From assembly GCF_018619335.1 (NCBI RefSeq), contig NZ_JAHHDX010000003.1:1-58192 (forward strand): a stretch of 58,192 nucleotides of DNA. The letters run 5' to 3'. The DNA comes from Alteromonas sp. ALT199. GTDB lineage: Bacteria > Pseudomonadota > Gammaproteobacteria > Enterobacterales > Alteromonadaceae. Position 1 is the stretch's first letter. Every line of letters begins with the position of its first letter. Below the pieces are notes generated by a model. That model did no database searches, was not told the origin of the DNA, and saw nothing but the letters and a program-made list of their open reading frames with translations. The position numbers and the translations under genes were made by a program. Below are positions 23,590-33,480 of the stretch, piece after piece.

Positions 23590-24525
23590 ATGACCGATAA
23601 GTTTTACCTTGAAGAAGCCATTGAAGATCTGCATACCCTGTTAGATATGACACGATGGGCAACCAGCCGTTTTAACGATGCGGCTTTGTATTTTGGTCAT
23701 GGTACTGACAACGCGTGGGACGAAGCGACTAGCCTTGTTATGCAGGCATTGCATTTACCTCATCCTATCTTAGAGCAGGCTAGCGATAACATTCTTAACT
23801 CACGCTTGACCAAAAGTGAACGTGAGAAAATTGCCGAGCTTGTTTTAAAACGCGTGCAGACTCGTATGCCGTTGCCTTACATCACAAATGAAGCTTGGTT
23901 TTGTGGTATACCATTCTATGTGGATGAGCGCGTGCTTATTCCACGTTCGCCATTTGCCGAACTTATTCAAAACGAATTCGCACCTTTTGTTGAGTCAGCG
24001 CCAAATACTATTCTTGATATGTGTACAGGCGGCGCTTGCATTGCTATCGCTTTGGCTCATGCATACCCTGATGCCCAAGTGGATGCTGTTGATATTAGTA
24101 CTGATGCACTAGAGGTGGCCGATATCAATATTCAGGAACATGGACTTAGTCATCGTGTTTATCCCATTCAGTCAGATTTGTTTTCTAGCCTAGAAGGTCA
24201 GAAATACGACCTAATCGTTTCTAATCCACCGTATGTGGACGCGGAAGACATGGCTGACTTACCTGAAGAGTATCATCACGAGCCTGAGCTTGCGCTCGCC
24301 GCAGGCGACGACGGTTTAGACCTCGTGGACATTATGCTTAAAGATGCGCCAAATTACCTTAACGATGGTGGCTGGCTGTTCGTAGAAGTAGGCAACAGCG
24401 AAGTGCACATGAATGAAAGGTTCCCGGGCTTGGAAGTCATTTGGCTAGAGTTTGAAAATGGTGGGTCAGGTATTTTTGCCGTGCGCAAAGACACACTCGT
24501 ACAGTATTTTAGTAGTAAGGATTAA
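23590..24525 (+). CDS. prmB: Ribosomal protein L3 N5-glutamine methyltransferase
   Basis: Methylates a glutamine of ribosomal protein L3 using S-adenosylmethionine. The AdoMet-binding motif DMCTGGACIAIALAHAYP, the acidic VDAVDIS and the glutamine-site motif SNPPYVDAEDM (about residue 210) are all present and follow E. coli PrmB closely. The reading frame is open upstream to 23545; I place the start at the ATG at 23590 (MTDKFYLEEAIEDL) because it aligns with the E. coli N-terminus, but an ATG at 23575 is also possible and neither has a strong ribosome-binding site. aroC follows after 9 nt, as in E. coli. Confidence 0.93.
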   Translation: MTDKFYLEEAIEDLHTLLDMTRWATSRFNDAALYFGHGTDNAWDEATSLVMQALHLPHPILEQASDNILNSRLTKSEREKIAELVLKRVQTRMPLPYITNEAWFCGIPFYVDERVLIPRSPFAELIQNEFAPFVESAPNTILDMCTGGACIAIALAHAYPDAQVDAVDISTDALEVADINIQEHGLSHRVYPIQSDLFSSLEGQKYDLIVSNPPYVDAEDMADLPEEYHHEPELALAAGDDGLDLVDIMLKDAPNYLNDGGWLFVEVGNSEVHMNERFPGLEVIWLEFENGGSGIFAVRKDTLVQYFSSKD

Positions 24526-24534
24526 TAGTTAATT

Positions 24535-25632
24535 ATGTCAGGTAACAGCTTCGGAAAACTTTTCACTGTAACCACGTTTGGTGAAAGCCACGGCATTGCA
24601 ATTGGCGGTGTAGTAGACGGTTGTCCTCCAGGTCTTGAGATCACAGAAGAAGATCTTCAGGTGGACTTAGACAGACGCAAACCAGGCACTTCGCGCTATA
24701 CCACCGCCCGAAGAGAAGACGACGAAGTACAAATTCTATCTGGCGTATTTGAAGGCAAAACCACTGGTACAAGCATTGGTTTATTAATTAAAAATAAAGA
24801 CCAGCGAAGCCAAGACTACGGCAATATTAAAGACCGCTTCCGCCCAGGTCATGCTGACTATACTTACGATCAAAAATACGGTAGCCGTGACTATCGTGGT
24901 GGTGGACGTTCATCAGCCCGCGAAACAGCTATTCGCGTAGCCGCTGGTGGTATTGCGAAGAAGTACCTGAAAGAAGTGCATGGTATTGAGGTGTTGGGTT
25001 ATTTGTCTCAGCTTGGCCCTGTGTCCGTTGATAAGGTGGACCACAGCGTTACCAACACCAACCCGTTTTTCTGTCCAGATGAGTCTAAGTTAGATGCGCT
25101 GGACGAATACATGCGTGACCTTAAAAAGTCTGGCGACAGCATTGGTGCAAAAGTGTCGGTTGTAGCTAAAAATGTCCCAGTGGGCCTAGGCGAGCCAGTC
25201 TTTGATAGGCTGGATGCGGAAATCGCCCACGCTATGATGGGCATTAACGCAGTGAAAGGCGTTGAAATTGGCGATGGTTTTGATGTTATAAACCAAAAAG
25301 GTAGTGAACACCGCGATACGCTAACGCCAGATGGTTTTTCTTCAAACCATGCAGGTGGTGTACTAGGTGGCATTTCTACTGGTCAGGATATAGAAGTGCA
25401 CATGGCACTTAAGCCGACCTCGAGCATTTCGGTACCGGGTAAAACTATCAATAAAGACAATGAAGAGATTGATATAGTTACCAAAGGACGTCACGACCCG
25501 TGCGTAGGCATTCGCGCGGTGCCGATTGCTGAAGCCATGCTGGCACTGGTATTAATGGATCACTTGCTGCGTCACCGCGCGCAAAATGCAGGCGTGCTAT
25601 CGACCACGAAACCCATTGCGGGTCAGGCATAG
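24535..25632 (+). CDS. aroC: Chorismate synthase
   Basis: Last step of the shikimate pathway: converts EPSP to chorismate with reduced FMN as cofactor. The family signatures are present: [18 protein letters not shown] near the N-terminus, [20 protein letters not shown] in the middle and the C-terminal [17 protein letters not shown]. Length 365 residues (E. coli 361). It lies 9 nt after prmB and probably forms a two-gene operon with it. A good intrinsic terminator follows at 25728-25759. Confidence 0.97.
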   Translation: MSGNSFGKLFTVTTFGESHGIAIGGVVDGCPPGLEITEEDLQVDLDRRKPGTSRYTTARREDDEVQILSGVFEGKTTGTSIGLLIKNKDQRSQDYGNIKDRFRPGHADYTYDQKYGSRDYRGGGRSSARETAIRVAAGGIAKKYLKEVHGIEVLGYLSQLGPVSVDKVDHSVTNTNPFFCPDESKLDALDEYMRDLKKSGDSIGAKVSVVAKNVPVGLGEPVFDRLDAEIAHAMMGINAVKGVEIGDGFDVINQKGSEHRDTLTPDGFSSNHAGGVLGGISTGQDIEVHMALKPTSSISVPGKTINKDNEEIDIVTKGRHDPCVGIRAVPIAEAMLALVLMDHLLRHRAQNAGVLSTTKPIAGQA

Positions 25633-25727
25633 CCTTTTTAATCGTAACTAGGCTTAATCGCATTATTTACGCGATCGAATAAAACGCGCAGTATCAAGGT
25701 TGTATTGCGCTAAATGTTCTTACTATT

Positions 25728-25759
25728 CGCCACTACCCGTTTGCGCTAGTGGCGTTTTT
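25728..25759 (+). terminator. Intrinsic terminator after aroC
   Basis: CGCCACTA and TAGTGGCG form a perfect 8-bp stem followed by TTTTT. It lies 96 nt past the aroC stop and just before the MFS gene. Confidence 0.85.
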
Positions 25760-25776
25760 GCATATGGAGATGTAGA

Positions 25777-26994
25777 TTGTCATCTAATGGTCTAAACCAT
25801 CCCGAAAGTGCCGATACAGGCCTAAAAAGTAGCAAAACTGCGCTCTTTATCCTTGCTATTACCTACTGGCTTTACTTCGGGCAACTTGGCGTACTTGTTC
25901 CATACTTAGGGATCTTCCTTGATGGACGGGGATTTTCTTCTGCCGACATTGGTGAGCTTTTTGCCGTCATTACCCTAGCTCGTATTTTAGGCCCTGGCTT
26001 GTGGGCGGGCGTTGCTGACAAAACCGGTAACGCTATAGGCGTTATGCGTTTAGGCTGCTTTCTTACAGTACTCACTTTCAGTTCTGTCTTTTACTTTACC
26101 AGTTTCTGGGGGCTTACGCTGGCGTTCGGCCTAATGATGATGTTTTGGACCGCAGTATTGCCTCAGCTTGAAGTCATCACTATGAACACGGTGGCGAAAA
26201 CCAAGGCTACCTATGGGCAAATAAGGTTATGGGGAAGTGTTGGGTTTATTTGTTTGACGGTAGGTGTGGGTAAGGCCCTAGATATTTTTTCTACCGATAC
26301 CCCTGTGCATGCCAGTGTCGGTGTACTTGCACTTTTATTTATAAGTACCCTGTTTATACGCGCGCCGAAAGAAGCTGCGCCTGAATCGTCTACGGCCGGC
26401 AGTATTTGGAAATACGCTAAACAAAAACCTTTTGCTATCTTTATCTTCGCTTCTGCCTGTCTGCAAATTAGCTTCGGCGCGTATTACGGCTTTTTCGCCC
26501 TTTACATGCGAGACCTTGATTACAGCGGACAACAAACCGGCATCTTTATAGCGCTAGGGGTACTTGCCGAGGTGGGTATATTTCTGGTTGCCCGCAGGCT
26601 CATTAGTCAATTTGGCGTGTGGAATCTATTGTTTGTAAGCATCGCACTCACAGGGCTTCGTTGGTACGTGATGGCGGCGTTTGCCGACAGTTTTATGGTG
26701 ATCGTATTGAGCCAGCTTATTCATGCCTTAAGCTTTGGGTTAACCCATGCGGTATCGGTACATTTTATCCACCAATTTTTACCTAAGGCGTATCACAGCC
26801 GCGGGCAAGCTGTATATATCAGTGTAGCCTTTGGCCTTGGTGGCGCATTGGGTAATTACATGGCGGGGCAGCAATGGCAGCAGGGCACTAACGCTTACGA
26901 AACCTTCGTCACTGCAGCGGTGTTTGCCGCAATCGGCGCGCTGTCATTACTACTGTGTTCACGAAAAGAAATGGAAAGCGCACAAGCAGCTTAA
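25777..26994 (+). CDS. MFS transporter of the phenylpropionate/HcaT-like (nucleoside:H+ symporter fold) group
   Basis: A 405-residue inner-membrane transporter with about twelve hydrophobic helices. Motifs such as YFGQLGVLVPYLGIFLDGRGFSSADIG near the N-terminus, GQIRLWGSVGFI in the middle and the C-terminal HFIHQFLPKAYHSRGQAVYISVAFGLGGALGNYMAG resemble HcaT-like and YcaD-like MFS proteins. The real substrate is unknown. The start is a TTG with a GGAG ribosome-binding site at good distance. It sits between two strong terminators, so it is a single-gene transcript. Confidence 0.82.
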   Translation: MSSNGLNHPESADTGLKSSKTALFILAITYWLYFGQLGVLVPYLGIFLDGRGFSSADIGELFAVITLARILGPGLWAGVADKTGNAIGVMRLGCFLTVLTFSSVFYFTSFWGLTLAFGLMMMFWTAVLPQLEVITMNTVAKTKATYGQIRLWGSVGFICLTVGVGKALDIFSTDTPVHASVGVLALLFISTLFIRAPKEAAPESSTAGSIWKYAKQKPFAIFIFASACLQISFGAYYGFFALYMRDLDYSGQQTGIFIALGVLAEVGIFLVARRLISQFGVWNLLFVSIALTGLRWYVMAAFADSFMVIVLSQLIHALSFGLTHAVSVHFIHQFLPKAYHSRGQAVYISVAFGLGGALGNYMAGQQWQQGTNAYETFVTAAVFAAIGALSLLLCSRKEMESAQAA

Positions 26995-27009
26995 TCCCTT
27001 TTTCTGAGG

Positions 27010-27039
27010 GCGCACCGCAGGCCTATCCCTGCGGTGCGC
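27010..27039. terminator. Bidirectional hairpin between the MFS gene and spoVR
   Basis: GCGCACCGCAGG and CCTGCGGTGCGC form a perfect 12-bp stem around a 6-nt loop. It overlaps the stop codon of spoVR (27023-27025). The plus strand continues GTTTACAC, so the T tract is short; the very stable stem should still stop RNA polymerase or protect both 3' ends. Confidence 0.7.
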
Positions 27040-28570
27040 GTTTACACTCCGATATTATTTCAACGCCATCGGGCCCATTGTCTTGCTCTAGACGTACATC
27101 AAATTTCCATAGTCTGTGTAAGTGACGCATGACTTCATCTTTAGACTCACCAAGCGGTATACCCCGCTGAGGAATATAGCGCAGAGTCAGTGACCGATCC
27201 CCACGCACATCCACGTTATGCACCTGAATGTTGGGTTCCAAATTACTCAAATTGTATTGGGCGGAAAGCTTCTCTTTAATAATTTGATAACCCCTTTCAT
27301 CGTGGATAGCACTGACTGCAATAAAGGGTTTGGTGGTGTCGTCTTCAAGGGCAAACAATTTAAAATCCCGAATCACTTTTGGTGATAAAAACTGACTGAT
27401 AAAGCTCTCGTCTTTAAAGTTCTCCATAGCGAAATGCACGGTTTCCAGCCAGTCTTTACCCGCAATACTGGGCAAATATTTATAGTCTTCCTCAGTAGGC
27501 GACTGACATACCCGTTTAATATCCATGAACATGGAAAAGCCAAGGGCATACGGGTTAATGCCAGAGTAATAAGGACTATTGTATTCAGGCTGCATCACGA
27601 CGCTTGAATGACTATGTAAAAACTCCATCATAAAGCGGTCGCTAACTAAGCCCTCATCATACATCTCATTGAGGATATGGTAATGCCAGAAACAAGCCCA
27701 CCCTTCGTTCATCACCTGGGTTTGCTTCTGCGGATAAAAATACTGTGAAACTTTGCGTACAATACGCACAATCTCCCGCTGCCACGGTTCAAGTAATGGC
27801 GCGTTTTTCTCAATAAAATAGAGCAGATTTTCTTGTGGCTCTTGGGGAAAGCGAATTTTTTCTTTGTGTTTGCTGTGCGGGCTATCGGGCAAGGTGCGCC
27901 AGAGTTCATTCACCTGGGATTGAAGGTAGGCCTCGCGCTCTTCTTGCCTGTTCCTCTCTTCTTGTAGAGAAATTTTCTGCGGCCGTTTGTATCGGTCAAC
28001 GCCATAATTCATTAGAGCATGACACGAATCGAGCATATTTTCGACCTCGTCATAGCCGTACTTCTGTTCACATTTAGCAATGTACTTTTTGGCAAAGACA
28101 AGATAATCGATAATAGAGCTAGCGTCAGTCCAGGTTTTAAATAAGTAATTACCTTTGAAAAACGAATTGTGCCCGTAGCAAGCGTGCGCCATTACCAGCG
28201 CCTGCATAGTAATGGTGTTCTCTTCCATTAAATATGCAATGCAGGGGTCAGAGTTAATAACAATTTCGTAAGCCAAGCCCATTTGTCCGCGACGATACTG
28301 TTGCTCAGTTTGAATAAACTTTTTGCCAAAGCTCCAATGGGTATAGTTGAGCGGCATACCTATACTGGCGTAGGCATCCATCATTTGCTCTGCGGTAATG
28401 ACTTCAATTTGATTAGGGTAAGTGTCTAACTTAAAATTTTTAGCTATGCGATCGATGTGTTGCTCATACTCTTCGATAAGCGGAAATGTCCAGTCGGGCC
28501 CATCGCTTAGTAAATGTCTTTTTGATGATTTAGCCTTGCTGTTTTCTGTTGCGATAGCGTCGGTTGTCAT
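27023..28570 (-). CDS. ycgB: SpoVR family protein (YcgB-like)
   Basis: A 515-residue cytoplasmic protein of the SpoVR/YcgB family, which in enterobacteria belongs to the stationary-phase (RpoS) regulon together with YeaG and YeaH; its molecular role is unknown. Conserved stretches include FIQTEQQYRRGQMGLAYEIVINSDPCIAYLMEENT, VMAHACYGHNSFFKGNY, NEGWACFWHYHILNEMYDEG and NPYALGFSMFMDIKR. The frame is open upstream to 28702, but the ATG at 28570 with an AAGGAGCC ribosome-binding site is clearly the start, 1 nt beyond the yeaH stop. Third gene of the prkA-yeaH-spoVR operon. Confidence 0.92.
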   Translation of the reverse strand: MTTDAIATENSKAKSSKRHLLSDGPDWTFPLIEEYEQHIDRIAKNFKLDTYPNQIEVITAEQMMDAYASIGMPLNYTHWSFGKKFIQTEQQYRRGQMGLAYEIVINSDPCIAYLMEENTITMQALVMAHACYGHNSFFKGNYLFKTWTDASSIIDYLVFAKKYIAKCEQKYGYDEVENMLDSCHALMNYGVDRYKRPQKISLQEERNRQEEREAYLQSQVNELWRTLPDSPHSKHKEKIRFPQEPQENLLYFIEKNAPLLEPWQREIVRIVRKVSQYFYPQKQTQVMNEGWACFWHYHILNEMYDEGLVSDRFMMEFLHSHSSVVMQPEYNSPYYSGINPYALGFSMFMDIKRVCQSPTEEDYKYLPSIAGKDWLETVHFAMENFKDESFISQFLSPKVIRDFKLFALEDDTTKPFIAVSAIHDERGYQIIKEKLSAQYNLSNLEPNIQVHNVDVRGDRSLTLRYIPQRGIPLGESKDEVMRHLHRLWKFDVRLEQDNGPDGVEIISECKRAPQG

Positions 28571-28571
28571 A

Positions 28572-29858
28572 TTAGGCTCCTTGCTGCGCATCTTGCTCGG
28601 AGCGTTTGAATAGCTCTCTGAACACAGGATAGATGTCGGCCTGGGTTTGTATGTGCTTACATACAAAATTGTCGTGGGTGGCGGCGACTTTTTCGTATTC
28701 ACGCCACAAGCTTTGGTGCTGTCTTTCGGTTATTTCGATGTAGGCATAATAGCGAGTGGCCGGCAGCAGCTTAGCGGTAAGCAAGTCGCGACACTGCGGC
28801 GAGTCATCAGCCCAGTTATCTCCATCTGAAGCTTGCGCGGCATAAATATTCCAATTTCCATCGCTATAGCGCTCACGAACCACTTCGTCCATTAGCTTTA
28901 AAGCACTAGAGACAATGGTGCCGCCGGTTTCTTGAGAGTAGAAAAACTCCTGCTCGTCCACTTCTTTAGCTTGTGTATGGTGGCGAATATATACCACGTC
29001 TACGTTTTCGTAAGTGCGACTTAAAAATAGATAAAGCAAAATATAGAAGCGTTTTGCCATTTCTTTAGTGGCCTGGTCCATAGAGCCAGATACGTCCATT
29101 AAGCAAAACATTACCGCTTTACTCGAAGGAAGAGGGCGCTTGTCATAGTTCTTAAAGCGCAAATCAAACGTGTCGATAAAAGGCACTCGGGCAATTTTGG
29201 CTTTTAAGGCCTCAATTTCTTCTTTAAGTGCATTAATAGCCAGCGTATTGTCGTGCTTGTCTTCTACAAGCAGTACCAGTTTTTCTTCAAGTTCTTTGAG
29301 TTTCTTTCTATCACTTCCGCTTAGGGCTATACGCCTTGCTACAGAACCTTTGAGTGAGCGAACAATATCAAGGTTGCTAGGTACGCCGTCGGTCTGATAA
29401 CCCGCGCGGTAGGTTTCAAACTGGGTGACTTTATCGAACTGATTTTTTTTTAAATTCGGAAGCGCCAAATCTTCAAATAGCAAATCTAAATATTCGTCTT
29501 TGGATATTGAAAATACGAACTCGTCTTGCCCTTCACCTTCATTGCTAGCGTCGCCTTCACCAGCGCCTTTACCGCCACCACCTGGCGGTCTGTCAATTTT
29601 GTCTCCTGCGGTGAATTGGTCATTGCCTGGGTGGACAATATCTCTGCTGCCACCGCGCCCGGTATGAAAAATTGGTTCAGAAATATCTCTGGCTGGAATG
29701 CTAATTTGCTCGCCAGAATCTACGTCGGTAACAGAACGTTTGCCCACTGCATCAGATACAGCACGCTTTATCTGCTGTTTGTAACGCTTGATAAAGCGCT
29801 GGCGGTTTACCGTACTCTTGCCTTTGCTGTTTAACCTTCGGTCTATGAAATGTGCCAT
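28572..29858 (-). CDS. yeaH: YeaH (DUF444) von Willebrand-like protein
   Basis: Matches E. coli YeaH over its length: [10 protein letters not shown] at the start, [35 protein letters not shown], then a Gly-rich linker, [25 protein letters not shown], a coiled-coil segment, and a C-terminal VWA-like domain with the metal-site motif [10 protein letters not shown]. Such proteins often act with an AAA+ partner; here the partner is PrkA/YeaG, encoded immediately upstream. The frame is open two codons further, but MAHF at 29858 fits the family. 428 residues. Confidence 0.93.
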   Translation of the reverse strand: MAHFIDRRLNSKGKSTVNRQRFIKRYKQQIKRAVSDAVGKRSVTDVDSGEQISIPARDISEPIFHTGRGGSRDIVHPGNDQFTAGDKIDRPPGGGGKGAGEGDASNEGEGQDEFVFSISKDEYLDLLFEDLALPNLKKNQFDKVTQFETYRAGYQTDGVPSNLDIVRSLKGSVARRIALSGSDRKKLKELEEKLVLLVEDKHDNTLAINALKEEIEALKAKIARVPFIDTFDLRFKNYDKRPLPSSKAVMFCLMDVSGSMDQATKEMAKRFYILLYLFLSRTYENVDVVYIRHHTQAKEVDEQEFFYSQETGGTIVSSALKLMDEVVRERYSDGNWNIYAAQASDGDNWADDSPQCRDLLTAKLLPATRYYAYIEITERQHQSLWREYEKVAATHDNFVCKHIQTQADIYPVFRELFKRSEQDAQQGA

Positions 29859-29899
29859 ACACACCTGCTTGAGTTATTGTGAACTACAAATACCAGTAC

Positions 29900-29924
29900 T
29901 AAAGCGCGCATAGCGCACGCTTTA
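29900..29924 (-). other. Intercistronic hairpin between prkA and yeaH
   Basis: TAAAGCG and CGCTTTA form a 7-bp stem that encloses a smaller CGC/GCG stem. It lies in the 102-nt gap between the prkA stop and the yeaH ATG, without a T tract. It may uncouple the expression of the two genes or protect an RNA end. Confidence 0.45.
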
Positions 29925-29960
29925 GCACCCTATACGTTGTAGAAGCTTCCAGCCCTTGGG

Positions 29961-31883
29961 CTATGACGCTTTTCGTACGCGTAGGTACCATTCACAAAGC
30001 AAGCGAACTTGTTTTTGCGTATAGCCTTTTTCGGTCATACGATTTACAAAGTCGTCGTGCTTTTTCTGCTCTTCTGCTGAGCCTTTGGTGTTAAAAGAAA
30101 TAACTGGCAGTAAGTCTTCCGTGTTAGAGAACATCTTCTTCTCGATTACGGTGCGAAGCTTCTCATAACTTGTCCATGCTGGGTTTTTGCCGCTGTTATT
30201 CGCACGGGCTCGCAAAACAAAGTTAACGATTTCATTACGGAAATCTTTCGGGTTGCTGATACCAGCGGGCTTTTCTGTTTTCTCTAGTTCAGCATTGAGC
30301 GATGCCCTGTCAAACAACTGCCCGGTTTCTGGGTCGCGATACTCTTGGTCTTGGATCCAGAAATCCGCATAGGTGACATAGCGGTCAAACAAGTTTTGCC
30401 CGTATTCAGAATATGACTCTAAATAAGCGGTTTGAATTTCTTTGCCAATAAATTCCACGTAGCGGGGGATCAAGTAGCCTTTCAAGAACTCCAAATACTT
30501 ATCAGCGGTTTCTTGAGGGAACTGTTCCCGTTCAATTTGGCGTTCCAACACGTAGAATAAATGAACTGGATTCGCCGCCACTTCTTGATGGTCGAAGTTA
30601 AAGACGCGAGAGAGGATCTTAAACGCAAAGCGCGTGGATAAGCCTTCCATCCCTTCGTCGACACCTGCGTAATCACGATACTCCTGGTATGACTTAGCTT
30701 TAGGGTCGGTGTCTTTTAAGCTTTCTCCATCATAGACCCGCATTTTCGAGAACATACTGGAGTTTTCAGGCTCTTTTAAACGGGATAGCACAGTAAATTG
30801 TGCCAAACATTCCAGCGTATCAGGTGCACATGGGGCGCCGTTGAGTTCACTACTATCGAGTAGCTTTTTATAGATGCGAATTTCTTCGCTTACTCGCAAG
30901 CAGTACGGCACTTTCACAATATAAACACGATCTAGAAAAGCTTCGTTATTTTTATTGTTTCGAAAGGTTTGCCACTCTGATTCGTTGGAGTGAGCCAGAA
31001 TTAGTCCATCAAAGGGAAGGGCAGAGAAGCCTTCCGTTGGGTTATAGTTACCTTCTTGGGTGGCGGTTAGTAATGGATGTAGCACCTTAATCGGCGCTTT
31101 AAACATTTCAACAAATTCCATTAAGCCTTGATTAGCTTTACACAGTGAGCCTGAATAACTATAAGCGTCAGGGTCATTTTGTGCATATTGCTCTAGGCGA
31201 CGAATATCCACTTTACCCACCAGCGCCGAGATATCTTGGTTGTTCTCATCCCCAGGTTCGGTTTTAGCAATGCCCACCTGGTCAAGTACCGAAGGATAAA
31301 CCCGCACCACTTTAAACTGGGTAATATCGCCATTGAACTCATGAAGGCGCTTGCGAGCCCACGGTGACATGATGGTTTTTAAATAGCGCTTAGGAATGCC
31401 ATATTCTTTTTCTAGAATGTCGCCATCTTCTTTAACGTCGAACAGACAGAATGGATGATCATTTACCGGTGAGCCTTTAAGCATATAGATAGGTACATGC
31501 TGCATAAGCTCTTTAAGTCTTTCAGCCAGCGACGATTTGCCGCCGCCAACTGGGCCGAGTAAATAAAGAATCTGTTTCTTCTCCTCTAGACCCTGCGCGG
31601 CATGCTTAAGGTAAGAGACAATTTGTTCAATGGCCTCTTCCATGCCATAGAATTCTGAAAAAGCTGGATAACGAGAAATAACGCGGTTTGAGAAAATGCG
31701 GCTTAGCGCCGGGTCGTTGGCAGTGTCAATTAATTCTGGCTCACCGATGGCTTGTAACAAACGTTCTGCAGCGTTTGCGTAAGCACTTTGATCTTCCTTA
31801 CAAATTTCAAGGAACTCCCCAATGGTGAACTCTTCCTGTTTTCGCTCTTCGTAGCGACTTTGATAGTGTTCAAAAATACCCAT
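29961..31883 (-). CDS. yeaG: PrkA-type serine protein kinase / AAA+ protein (YeaG)
   Basis: A 640-residue cytoplasmic protein of the PrkA family. The N-terminal AAA+ module has a Walker A motif (LLGPVGGGKSSLAERLK, about residues 107-115) and conserved PVNDHPFCLFD; the C-terminal part holds the kinase-like PrkA domain. In enterobacteria YeaG is a stress- and starvation-linked protein kinase, and it works with YeaH and YcgB/SpoVR. Here it is first in that three-gene minus-strand set. The ATG follows the expected MGIFEHYQSRYEERKQEE N-terminus. 243 nt separates it from the divergent side of sodB's terminator. Confidence 0.94.
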   Translation of the reverse strand: MGIFEHYQSRYEERKQEEFTIGEFLEICKEDQSAYANAAERLLQAIGEPELIDTANDPALSRIFSNRVISRYPAFSEFYGMEEAIEQIVSYLKHAAQGLEEKKQILYLLGPVGGGKSSLAERLKELMQHVPIYMLKGSPVNDHPFCLFDVKEDGDILEKEYGIPKRYLKTIMSPWARKRLHEFNGDITQFKVVRVYPSVLDQVGIAKTEPGDENNQDISALVGKVDIRRLEQYAQNDPDAYSYSGSLCKANQGLMEFVEMFKAPIKVLHPLLTATQEGNYNPTEGFSALPFDGLILAHSNESEWQTFRNNKNNEAFLDRVYIVKVPYCLRVSEEIRIYKKLLDSSELNGAPCAPDTLECLAQFTVLSRLKEPENSSMFSKMRVYDGESLKDTDPKAKSYQEYRDYAGVDEGMEGLSTRFAFKILSRVFNFDHQEVAANPVHLFYVLERQIEREQFPQETADKYLEFLKGYLIPRYVEFIGKEIQTAYLESYSEYGQNLFDRYVTYADFWIQDQEYRDPETGQLFDRASLNAELEKTEKPAGISNPKDFRNEIVNFVLRARANNSGKNPAWTSYEKLRTVIEKKMFSNTEDLLPVISFNTKGSAEEQKKHDDFVNRMTEKGYTQKQVRLLCEWYLRVRKAS

Positions 31884-32037
31884 GAATACCCCTTAAATAC
31901 GGAACCCCGTAATTTCAGCTTAGTCGGTATTTGGGAAAAGGATAGTAATTAATGTGTATAGTTTTTAATCTTTTCGTCTAATAAAAAATGCAACTTTAAT
32001 AAGAATTTAGTGTCTCTTAATGAAGCTTTTCACATAA

Positions 32038-32068
32038 ACAAAAGCCCCGCTAATGAGCGGGGCTTTTT
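32038..32068 (-). terminator. Intrinsic terminator after sodB (bidirectional shape)
   Basis: AAAAGCCCCGCT and AGCGGGGCTTTTT form a 12-bp stem with a 4-nt loop. A-rich and T-rich flanks give a T tract in both directions. It lies 59-89 nt past the sodB stop (leftwards). Confidence 0.85.
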
Positions 32069-32126
32069 ATTCGTATTTCTTTAACGCTATGTAGGACTAA
32101 TACTGTTCTACATTGAGGCGTCTGAC

Positions 32127-32708
32127 TTACGCAAAGTTTTTGCTTGCGAATTCCCAGTTAACTAGTGCCCAGAAGTTTTCTAGGTACTTAGGACGCGCGT
32201 TACGGTAATCGATATAGTAAGCGTGTTCCCAAAGGTCAACAGTAAGTACTGGTGTTAGGTCATCGCCAGAAATAGGTGTTTCTGCATTGCTAGTATTAAC
32301 GATATCTAGGCTACCGTCTGCAGTTTTAACTAGCCATGTCCAGCTAGAACCAAAGTTGTTAACTGCTTTGTCGTTAAACGCTGCTTGGAAGTCTGCAAAT
32401 GAACCCCATTTTGCGTTAATCGCGTCAGCTAGTGCGCCAGTAGGCTCGCCGCCGCCATTTGGGCTAAGACAGTGCCAGTAGAACGTGTGGTTCCAAACTT
32501 GCGCTGCGTTATTGAAAACACCGCCTTCAGAAGATTTAATGATTTCTTCTAGGCTTTTGTTTTCCATGTCAGTACCTTCAACTAGGCCGTTAAGCTTAGT
32601 TACATAAGTAGCGTGGTGCTTGCCATAGTGGTACTCAAGCGTTTCAGCAGAAATATGCGGTTCTAGTGCATTTTGTTCGTATGGTAATGCTGGTAGTTCA
32701 AAAGCCAT
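32127..32708 (-). CDS. sodB: Superoxide dismutase [Fe]
   Basis: Cytoplasmic iron superoxide dismutase converting superoxide to oxygen and hydrogen peroxide. The metal ligands are in [11 protein letters not shown] (His about 27), NHTFYWHCL (His about 74) and [20 protein letters not shown] (Asp and His). The Gly-Gly and Trp pattern ([28 protein letters not shown]) is the iron type. The frame is open four codons upstream, but the ATG at 32708 with GGAGA upstream gives 193 residues, exactly the E. coli SodB length. Divergent from grxD. Confidence 0.96.
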   Translation of the reverse strand: MAFELPALPYEQNALEPHISAETLEYHYGKHHATYVTKLNGLVEGTDMENKSLEEIIKSSEGGVFNNAAQVWNHTFYWHCLSPNGGGEPTGALADAINAKWGSFADFQAAFNDKAVNNFGSSWTWLVKTADGSLDIVNTSNAETPISGDDLTPVLTVDLWEHAYYIDYRNARPKYLENFWALVNWEFASKNFA

Positions 32709-33056
32709 GACGGTCTCCATGTTGGTTTAGTATTGTAGTCTAAAGCACACTTATCTTCGCTGTTCAATAAGTGCCGGTCAACGCTTAGCTGACTATATCA
32801 CTTTAGACGCTAAAGCATATCCCAAATGTGGGGATAAAGTCTTATAACTCAATGACAAAATTGTGAATTTTTTTTCAAAATCTATTTTGTGAAAATATAG
32901 AGTTGGTAGATGTACAAGTAGATAGCGATGGAGCCTACTAAAAGATCAATTCAGTGGTGGGTAAATAAAAGGGATTTTATGATACCCTTTACCTTGATAA
33001 ATCATTCATGCATTCCCATCTTACTGGGAATACACTTTTGTGCTCAGAGGAATCAA
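32709..33056. other. Divergent leader region, sodB to grxD, with a short hairpin
   Basis: A 348-nt AT-rich gap holding both promoters. ATTCCCA (33012-33018) and TGGGAAT (33025-33031) form a 7-bp hairpin in the grxD leader, 26 nt before its ATG. No clear Fur or OxyR site is visible by eye. The grxD frame is open back to 32928, but this stretch (MEPTKRSIQWW...) is not part of the family. Confidence 0.4.
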
Positions 33057-33407
33057 ATGGATAATACTGAAAATCAATCAACGCTAGATAGAATCAAGCA
33101 GCAAATCGAAGAAAACCCAATTTTGTTGTACATGAAAGGTTCTCCTAAGCTACCTAGCTGTGGCTTTTCTTCACAAGCATCACAAGCGTTGATGTCATGT
33201 GGCGAACCATTTGCTTATGTAGATATTCTACAAAACCCTGATATTCGTGCTGAACTACCTAAATACGCGAACTGGCCTACCTTCCCACAGCTATGGGTAG
33301 ACGGTGAGCTTGTTGGTGGTTGCGATATTATTATCGAAATGTTCCAACAAAACGAACTTCAGCCGCTTATCAAAGAAACGGCTGAAAAACACAAAGAAGA
33401 AGAGTAA
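33057..33407 (+). CDS. grxD: Monothiol glutaredoxin (Grx4 type)
   Basis: CGFS-type glutaredoxin that binds a 2Fe-2S cluster and delivers it in iron-sulfur assembly. The motif KGSPKLPSCGFSSQA carries the single active cysteine at residue 35; the thioredoxin-like fold continues with WPTFPQLWVDGELVGGCDII (the glutathione-contacting WPTxPQ). The ATG at 33057 is chosen because AGAGGA precedes it and the longer open frame has no homology. 116 residues, same as E. coli GrxD (115). It ends before a terminator at 33454-33480. Confidence 0.95.
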   Translation: MDNTENQSTLDRIKQQIEENPILLYMKGSPKLPSCGFSSQASQALMSCGEPFAYVDILQNPDIRAELPKYANWPTFPQLWVDGELVGGCDIIIEMFQQNELQPLIKETAEKHKEEE

Positions 33408-33453
33408 ATCTTTCGATTTGTAGCAAAATTTTTAGCATTTGAAATACTGATTT

Positions 33454-33480
33454 AAAAGCTGGCTTTATGTCAGCTTTTTT
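33454..33480 (+). terminator. Intrinsic terminator after grxD
   Basis: AAAAGCTG and CAGCTTTT form an 8-bp stem with a 9-nt loop followed by further T, 46 nt after the stop. Confidence 0.75.

Noticed and set aside
28572..31883. prkA-yeaH-spoVR as a novel system
   Set aside because: This is the known enterobacterial yeaG-yeaH-ycgB stress group; gene order and motifs are conserved, so it is not new.
32038..32068. Possible sRNA at the hairpin downstream of sodB
   Set aside because: The stem is simply a well-placed bidirectional terminator between sodB and prkA; no promoter-like sequence points towards it.
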